The notes beneath the pieces are model-generated. The model did not search any database and was not told where the DNA came from. It saw only the letters and a program-made list of their open reading frames with translations. Made by a program: the position numbers and the translations under genes. DNA of 64,000 nt from positions 27,681,946 through 27,745,945 of the forward strand of contig CM043969.1 of the NCBI GenBank assembly GCA_014529385.2. The letters are read 5' to 3'. Of the stretch, positions 56,017 through 64,000 are shown piece after piece (positions within the stretch are counted from its first letter, which is position 1; the number at the start of each line of letters is the position of its first letter). The DNA comes from Adiantum capillus-veneris. Taxonomy: Eukaryota; Streptophyta; Polypodiopsida; Polypodiales; Pteridaceae.

Positions 56017-56346
56017 CCCTGATTGGAATGGGATTGTGCTAGCTCGGGTGGATGAAAGAGAAACATCGTGCACACGAGTGTGTGTTGGCTATATTATCGC
56101 TCAAGAAAATTAGTTTCCAAGATCAACTAACTTGGACTCATAAACACGACCTTGAGTTGTTGCTAAGCCATCACAAGCTCACCATAAATGAGAGAGATTT
56201 AATGCAAAATATAGTTTTTGTTTATTCATTCATGAAATGAGCTTTAAGTATCTCTATAGCATTGCACCACTACATGTGGGATAATTCCACCTCTTCTCTC
56301 CTTGACTCACACTGTAGTGACTCTAGGACAAAGCTCACACCTTACA
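56017..56346 (-). repeat. LTR of the TGTAAGGTGTGAGC family, reverse strand
   Basis: On the reverse strand it runs from TGTAAGGTGTGAGCTTTGTC to TCCCATTCCAATCA (330 bp). CAAACCTCAAGGGGAGGAT precedes it on that strand as a polypurine tract. Confidence 0.75.
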
Positions 56347-57098
56347 ATCCTCCCCTTGAGGTTTGTACTAGGATAATACAATTAAGGTTATTTATCCACT
56401 AAGGATGCTACATGGTATCCACTAAGGATGTCAATACAAGAGGAATCCTCCACTTGAACTTTGGGCTACAACTTGATGAAGAAAGACAACACTCCAATCC
56501 AGGAGCAGAAACAACATACATCCCCAATCTAAAGACAAACAACATAATACTCCAATCCAGGAGCCACACTCCAATCCAGGAGCAAAAAAACGCTCTTATC
56601 CAAGAGCAAAATCCTGAAATTTTTTTGCTTCACTCTGATCCAAGAGAACCTTCGTCTTTTTCAATGCTTTGTCTTCAACTTCTTCATGTCTTTGTCTTTG
56701 TTACCTTCCGTCAAGCAAGTGCTTCTTTCCCCTTTTGTTGTGCAATCAAAATTTATTGGAGAATAAAGTGCAATGCAAAAATATTGATGTAAAAGAACTA
56801 CTAATGTGAATGCTAGTGATGTTGTTGCCTGTTTGTCCCTTCCCTCAAAGTGAAACTTTAAATTTCCCCATGGTGCCTTGGAGCGGTCTTTGCACTTGAG
56901 ACTCTCCAAGGCCAGTGTGTCTGGAACTCCATACATGAGCACATTCTCACTCACTTGCCTCAAGAACATGCATGTAGCCCAAAGTTCAAGGGGAAGATTC
57001 CTATTGTATTGAAATCCTTAGTGGATACCATGTGTCATACTCAATGAATAAAGAACCTTCATTGTATTGTCCTAGTCCAAACCTCAAGGGGAGGATTG
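56347..57098. repeat. Inverted internal region between two facing LTRs
   Basis: The two sides mirror each other: ATCCTCCCCTTGAGGTTTG (56347) against CAAACCTCAAGGGGAGGAT (57079), GGTATCCACTAAGGAT against ATCCTTAGTGGATACC, and TTGAACTTTGGGCTACA against TGTAGCCCAAAGTTCAA. Only about 500 bp in the middle is unpaired. No coding frame recognised. Confidence 0.7.
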
Positions 57099-57290
57099 TA
57101 AGGTGTAAGCTTTGTCCTAGAGTCACTAGAGTGTGAGTCAAGGAGAGAAGAGGTGGTGGTGCAAGGCTATAGAGCTACTTAAATATCATTTCATGAATGA
57201 ATAAGCCAAAACTCTATTTTGCATTACATCTCTCTCATTTAATTAGCGAGAGGTGCAACTAGTTATATAAATTCCAATAATCACTCTAAT
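57099..57290 (+). repeat. LTR of the same family, forward strand, truncated
   Basis: TGTAAGGTGTAAGCTTTGTC onward, with an internal deletion after AGAGAAGAGGTGG and loss of the 3' end; faces the copy at 56017-56346. Confidence 0.7.
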
Positions 57291-57346
57291 AGAGATGCTA
57301 ATCACTAACACACAAATGCATAACAATAGTCCTAGCTAGCACACCA

Positions 57347-57428
57347 AAGCTCTAATACCACTTGATGGGAATGGGATCGTGCTAGCTAGGATGGATGAAA
57401 GAGAAACATTGTTCACACAAGTGTGTGT
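57347..57428 (-). other. tRNA-Met primer site and LTR end, reverse strand
   Basis: On the reverse strand the LTR end CCCATTCCCATCA is followed by AGTGGTATTAGAGC, a tRNA-Met primer site, placing a 5' LTR remnant at 57365-57428. This fits the family whose 3' LTR lies at 56017-56346, giving a small (about 1.4 kb) non-coding, TRIM-like element that was later rearranged. Confidence 0.6.
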
Positions 57429-58230
57429 GTTTGGATACATTGTACATGAACTTCATTGTATTGAGATCTCCCCCCATGTGCCATTCTACCCTATAACTCC
57501 CAAACCCTTCCACTTCAAGGTCCTTGCCTGATTGTTGTGCATTGATAATTTTAGGTATGGTTGTGTGATGCCAGACCCAATTTAACACATTGAAATCCTC
57601 AATGTCCACCTCAAAAGCACCAAGCCACCAAATTTTCTTCTTTGACTGCCACCAAAGTTTTTGGAGTCCTTGGTCTTTAGGGCCGTTCATTAATGTTATG
57701 AAGACCCTCTCTATCTTTTCATTCTTGACAATCTCACTTTCGTCCAGCTTTATCACAAAGATTGCAACACCATTCACTTATGAATGCTCTAGCTTGTAGA
57801 ATTTGATCATTTCTCTTTGCATTGTCCTAAAGTCATAGAAAATGCTATTGAATTCATCAAACTGGAGATATCTCTCTTTTGACCATGATATGTGTCATGG
57901 ATGTGATAAGGCTCCCCCAATATCTCCATCACCCTCTCGCTAATCATTTGCCTTGCTTGTTGTACAAGGGATGTCTTTAAAAGCATGGATGCTTTCACTT
58001 TGGGTTGCTTTAGCCTTGACTTCATGGCCTTGAAGAGCTTATTGTAGTTGTCTCTTCTTATGCCCACCTTATCCATAATGTATTACACACCCTCCTTCTC
58101 CAAGCAATTGATGTGCAAGAACCCCTCAATGCACTGCTACTTGGCTTTGCTAAACTTGTTCTTACTTAAAATCTATCTGGAAACCTTGTGAAGTATGAAA
58201 TCACAATATTGTTTGGTTGCCCCCTCCATG
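57429..58230 (-). pseudogene. Unidentified transposon-like ORF truncated by an LTR
   Basis: Reverse-strand frame: KFSKAK, TAG, QCIEGFLHINCLEKEG, TAA, MDKVGIRRDNYNKLFKAMKS (58076), ERVMEILGEPYHIHDTYHG, then after a shift FYDFRTMQREMIKFYKLEHS, TAA, VNGVAIFVIKLDESEIV, GLQKLWWQSKK and EWHMGGDLNTMKFMYNVSK, where it runs into LTR sequence at 57428. The GGD-L-K pattern near the end resembles a motif in uncharacterised transposon-type proteins, where two Cys follow. Role unknown. Confidence 0.4.
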
Positions 58231-58261
58231 TCAATGTGGTCAAAATTTGGTTGGAGGAGGG

Positions 58262-58880
58262 TCCTATCATAACCAAAAACAGAGAATAAGCCAACATATG
58301 CAACAAAAACACCAAAAGCTTGCCAACCACTATCATCAACAAACACACTAAATATTGGCCAACCTTATCCAACACACTAAACATTGGCCAAGATTATCCA
58401 ACAACTTGTTGAACCAAAAACGGAGAATAAGCCAAACACTCGAAAAATATAGCAACCAGTATCAACAAACACACCCAAAATTGGCAAATCATACCTAGCA
58501 ACCAGTATCTACAAACACACCAAATAATGGCCAATCGAATCCAGCAATCGGTTCAGCATAGATCAAGCAATAGCATGGCCAACAATATTCCACAATATAT
58601 GGCCAACAACATTCCATAGAATATGTTCAACAAAATTCCAACAACTTGTTCAACAACATAGCTAGTTAATCTCACATAAACATACCAAATGTGACCAAGA
58701 ACATAGCCACTAAACGAAATGTGGCCAACAACAAATCCACAAGGACATAACAACAAACCAAATAATAGATCAACCACAATCTTGTACTAATAATAAAGCC
58801 AAAAAATTCAACAAATAAAAAAAGACATCATGGCCAAGAGCATAGCCTACAAACAAAACAAATAGCCCAAAAATCCAACA
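58262..58880. repeat. AC-rich imperfect tandem repeats
   Basis: AAAACAGAGAATAAGCCAA, ATCAACAAACACAC and GGCCAACAACATTCC-like units recur at irregular 50-160 bp spacing, diverged. No gene. Confidence 0.7.
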
Positions 58881-59217
58881 ACAAACAGTCTGTTAATAAC
58901 TAAAAATAAATCATCGTTACCTTGCCGCCCTGATTCTTCTATTGCAACCTCCTCCACCATGTCTTAGGTTCTCAATGTTCTTCAACTTTCTCTCTCTTTT
59001 CCTTATCCCTAACTTTGTAATCTTGCTCTTGGCTCCCTTCAACTGTATTTAAACTTCTTGATGTTGACGCCTGCAAAGCACAACACAGACCTGACATCCT
59101 CAAAACTCCAGGAGGAGCCGATGCACATCGAGCTAGCCACAGTGAAATGAACAGGGGCACCACTTAGCTTTGAGCGGCTAGGACGCGGACAATAGTGATT
59201 TGAAATAATGCGAACAC

Positions 59218-59219
<2 letters not shown>
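58881..59219. other. No recognisable gene
   Basis: Mixed-composition sequence; short frames only. Confidence 0.4.
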
Positions 59220-60230
<1,011 letters not shown>

Positions 60231-60280
60231 GTGCGTGTGTGTGTGTGTGTGTGTGTAACGTGTATGGGTTCAAAGAGAGA

Positions 60281-60339
<59 letters not shown>

Positions 60340-60362
60340 AGGGAGGAGGGGAGAGTGTGTAT

Positions 60363-60456
<94 letters not shown>

Positions 60457-60562
60457 TCGGTATTGCACCTGCGGGCTTGACGAGGGGAGAGAGAGACAAA
60501 GAGGGTGGGAGTGAGATGGGGAGAGGGCGTGTTGAAGGGGTGTGTGTGTGTGTGTGGATGTG

Positions 60563-60647
<85 letters not shown>

Positions 60648-60843
60648 TCTATGCTACGCCTGCGGGCTTGACACAAAGAGCGCGAGAGAGAAAGAGATAG
60701 AGAGTGGGTGATGTGCTGCACCTGGACGACAGGAAGGAGAGGGGGGGGTTGGGTCAATGGGGTGGGGGGAGGTGAGGGAGTAGCGGGCCAGGGGGTGAGG
60801 GTGAGAGAGAGAGAGGGTGAAGGGTGTGTGTGTGTTGGGTGGG

Positions 60844-60923
<80 letters not shown>

Positions 60924-61235
60924 CTGAGGGGTGAGGAGGGAAGATAAAGTGGGGGTGACAGAATGAATGAGAGAGAGAGTCATCCCGCCATGGCTAACCA
61001 ACAAGAGGGGAGGATAGGGGCTTGGTGAGGTGGCAAGAGACTGGGGTGAGAGGGGAGGGACGGCCCGCCAGAGGGGAAAAAGAGGGAGTATGGATGAGAG
61101 GGTGAGAGAGAGAGTGAATAATGAAAGAGAGAGAGGGAGACTTTTGTCTAAGCATGGCAGCCCGCTGTGGGAGAAAGAGGGAGTAGGCTTGTTTTATGCG
61201 CCCATTGGGCTAGGTGGCATAGAAGCAAGGTAAGA
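60231..61235. repeat. Block of GA and GT microsatellites within purine-rich units
   Basis: (GT)n 60234-60256, (GA)n 60283-60333, (GT)n 60368-60407, (GA)n 60407-60451, (GT)n 60540-60556, (GA)n 60568-60645, (GA)n 60849-60921. TGCGGGCTTGACGAGGGGAG near 60471 and TGCGGGCTTGACACAAAGAG near 60660 show that a ~190-bp unit carrying the tracts has itself been duplicated. The long Ser/Leu, Thr/His and Arg/Glu frames are artefacts. Confidence 0.93.
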
Positions 61236-61249
61236 GAGAGATAGTGGGG

Positions 61250-62679
61250 AGGGCTAATGATGGCCGGTTTTTTTTTCCATTGTTTTCTTGTATTGTGTTC
61301 CTAGTTCTACTTCTGATTCTTTATTAGCAATGGGGTTGGAGGGTTCTCCCTCTTCTGGAATATCTAGCATGAACTCTGGATCAAATCTTAAATAGTACCT
61401 CTTGAGCCTCCATCCATTGACTCTAGTCTTGTGAATTCTACCATCTGCTTCCATCAATTTATAACTGCCGTTGGCGTAGCGCCTTTTGACAATGAATAGC
61501 CCTTCCTATCTGGGCTGAAATTTCTTATCTTTCCTAGTGTCAAATCTATTGTCGTATCTCAATACTAAAATGCCTTTTTCCAGGCCCTTTTCCTTAAGCC
61601 CTTGATTGAATGTGAGTCGACATCTCTCTGCTTGCGCTACATAGTGACTGATTGCATCCTGCCTATCTAGTTGAAGCCTTTCCAGATCCAGGATGTGGTT
61701 TCAGAGATGGGCAATTGGGCGCTATAATTGGCTAGCCATGACTCGCAAGCTGGCTATCTGTACCTCGATGGGTAGAATGGCCTCCTTTCCATATACTATG
61801 GAACGGGGTGAAACCCAGTGATGTCATGAATGCCGTGCGGTAGGCCCAAAGAGAGGCCATGAGATGGTTAGCCCAATCACTTGTGTGGTTATTCACCTGC
61901 TTTGTGATGATCTTAGATATCATGCCATTTACTTTTTCCACTAGGCCATTGCACTGTGGATAGTATGGGGTGGAATGTCGGTGTGTAATGCCTAACTTTT
62001 TTATCAGTTCTCCCACCGGATCGCCTCTGAAACCTCATCCTCTATCAAATATTATCTCTAGAGGTGTGCCAAAACGGCAACAAATGTGCTCAAATATGAA
62101 CTTCGCCACTTCCTGGGCTGTAATGTGTGTGGTGGCTGTTGCTTCCGCCCATCAAATCATGTAGTCTACACCAACTAGAATATATAGTTTACCTGATTGG
62201 GCCCTTGGTAGAGGACCAATTGCATCTATTCCCCACTTTTCAAACGGACCATATGAGATGATAGGAATCTGTGGCTCATAGGTTAGTGTACGATCACTGG
62301 GCACTTGATAAGCCTTGCATGTTTTACACTAATGATGCACATCCCTGTTTAGACTAGGCCAAGAGAATCCTGCCTGTAGAATCTTCCTACTCGTAATGTC
62401 TAGAGCAAAATGGCCACTGTAGACACCATCATGACAACTTGAGATTACATTTGTGATTTCACTGGAGATTTGTACTCGCCTGAGAATTTGATGTTTGCCC
62501 TTGCAATATAAGTTGTTGTTTACAAGGCGGTATCTCATAGCCTTCCTAACGAGCCATTGTTTTTGGCCCTTGGTGTACCCTTCAGGACACTCTCCTGTAT
62601 CTAAGAAGCTAATAATATCAGGCATAGCATCGCTACCTTGGAAGAGGGGTAGTTTCAGTTTGATTGAAACATACCTCAA
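61250..62679 (-). pseudogene. Ty3/gypsy integrase region, reverse strand
   Basis: Reverse-strand order: PEGYTKGQKQWLVRKAMRYR, HHCC finger (HDGVYSGHFALDITSRKIL, FSWPSLNRDVHH, CKTCKAYQ), WGIDAIGPLPRAQSGKLYIL (first D), then FDRG with TGA for the next Arg (second D), STPYYPQCNGLVEKVNGM (third acidic residue E present), SLWAYRTAF. Stops: TAG after RDVHH, TGA near 62155 and 62030, then many shifts. The order matches the gypsy at 31081-32071, from a related but distinct family. Upstream reverse transcriptase is not present in the window. Confidence 0.8.
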
Positions 62680-64000
62680 TCATGAAATAATAATACAAGT
62701 CAAATGTACATATAGATGAATCCATAAAGTAATAATTACAAGTCCCTATCACCAACAAAACTTATAACTAAAGAGTCAAATGCCTTTGGCACTCAAAGAT
62801 GAGAAATTATGAACAATTATCTTCTACATCTTTGTAACCCATGTCCCTTTGTGCATGCAATGACATGCAGACACTCGCCTATTGGTGACCAGGCCCCTTT
62901 CAGTGGCTAAGTACCCCCTCCACCTACGTTTCTTCAGTCAAATGCTTGTCAGTAGATGTTTCAAGGAGTTTAATGGAAAATACATGTTTCTTATAGAGAT
63001 GTAGCAACAAGATGTAGCTAGAAAATGCCCTTGAATTTTGCCCATTTATCATGTGCAATTGAGTTGATAGTCAAGGAGCTCAATGTCACCAGAAACTGCA
63101 TAGCATGTAGTTTCCCCACGTTATTACTAGTTAACAGTTGTCAATTTCTTATTAGTAGCAATGAACATTACTTTATGATGCTAATTCATTGTGCTTATTG
63201 TGGTTGTTGATATCCATGGTGACCCACATAATGACAATGAGAAAGTCATGGAACTTTGGAAACTTCTCCATTACTGCAAGAGCATATTAAAGCATTGAGA
63301 TTTCCTCTTACTTGTGGCCCCTTCATGTGAAGTAATCAGTAGGATCAATTGGTGTTTTTCTTGCAAAAGAATAAATTTAACTATATTGAAAATATCTGTA
63401 AAATCATTACATGCATTATTCATGTTGTTATTTACATAGTCCTTTGCAAATATTCTTACCATGCAATCCGAGAGATAATAACCCCCTCTAGTTTCCATCG
63501 GACGTGCTAATTGTCATTCCTTCCACTCTTGGGTAATTTTCATCTTTAGTAGACCCATTGGGAGCACCATACGTGGAGTGGATAGCTATTAAAGGTGGTC
63601 CCAGACAATATTCTACAATTTAGTCTTCTCCATCACGTGCTTCTTTTGTGCGATGGAAGAGCTTTACAAGACTATACAAATTGTTACAAGGGTTGAGAAT
63701 TTAGGCTTTTCTTCCATGCTGGTGTCCTCCCCTACATCAAGATCTAAAAAGTCTATTGTACTACCTTCTGTGGGTTTATTTTCTAGTGCCTCAAGGATTC
63801 TTCATGCTTTTGTTTCTATTCTTTATGAAGTTGTCATTGGATCAACTCTTGCTAATGTTTCTCTACCTAATCGTGTATGAATGACACACCATGGTTAGAA
63901 ATCCACCCATGTCAAAGTGCTACTTTAGAGACAAAGGGAATGGACACATCAACAATCGTAACAACACAAGAATGAAGAGCACAATATTGCTACTATTGAC
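62680..64000. other. No recognisable gene
   Basis: A forward frame at 63653-63880 (MEELYKTIQIVTRVENLGFS) is open for 75 codons but has no motif I recognise. No terminal repeats seen. Confidence 0.4.

Overview
The window looks like a piece of a large, repeat-dense land-plant nuclear genome. The evidence is Copia and Ty3/gypsy elements with plant-type features (a second RNase H, a chromodomain, tRNA-Met primer sites), a plant-type hAT transposase with a DUF659 region, GT-AG introns, a tRNA-derived SINE, and very long CT/GA and GT microsatellites. A fern or another non-flowering plant fits best, but this is an impression from the element mix, not a proof. I see no clearly intact host gene; almost everything is transposable-element sequence, often nested and decayed.

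Layout. 1-4.8 kb: two tandem repeat arrays (about 100 bp and about 60 bp units) and a possible LTR/primer-site remnant. 4.9-19.0 kb: a decayed hAT transposase gene cut in two by an 11,958-bp DNA element (6642-18599). That element has a perfect 22-bp terminal inverted repeat (TIR) and a 4-bp target duplication (ATAG). It carries a spliced DDE-type transposase gene from the left end, a spliced gene with a RING-like zinc finger from the right end, and between them the remains of an FCP1/NIF-like HAD phosphatase. Its introns and spacers are packed with a short palindromic motif (CCACTTT/AAGTGG). This element is the main discovery candidate.

19-25.4 kb: microsatellites, an internally deleted chromovirus (gag start joined to integrase plus chromodomain) and its probable 3' LTR. 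25.4-47.2 kb is a four-layer nest. A Copia element is interrupted in its protease/pre-integrase region by a short DNA element (30-bp TIRs, ATG target duplication), which is itself interrupted by a Tat-like gypsy with dual RNase H. The 3' LTR of the same Copia is interrupted by a young, nearly intact gypsy (36510-46568, LTRs about 1% different) whose Pol resembles families I know from fungi and whose gag-pro/pol junction carries a -1 frameshift signal.

47.2-64 kb: unidentified coding-like fragments, three copies of an LTR family (two facing each other), a decayed histone H3-type gene starting MARTKQTARK, a reverse-strand Copia ruin, an unknown transposon-like ORF, a 2-kb block of GA/GT microsatellites and a reverse-strand gypsy integrase.

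Many broken frames carry stops that look like C-to-T changes in CAG (TAG) and CGA (TGA), as expected where plant DNA methylation marks repeats. All gene models are read by eye; splice sites come from consensus and phase agreement, and family names from remembered motifs, not searches.
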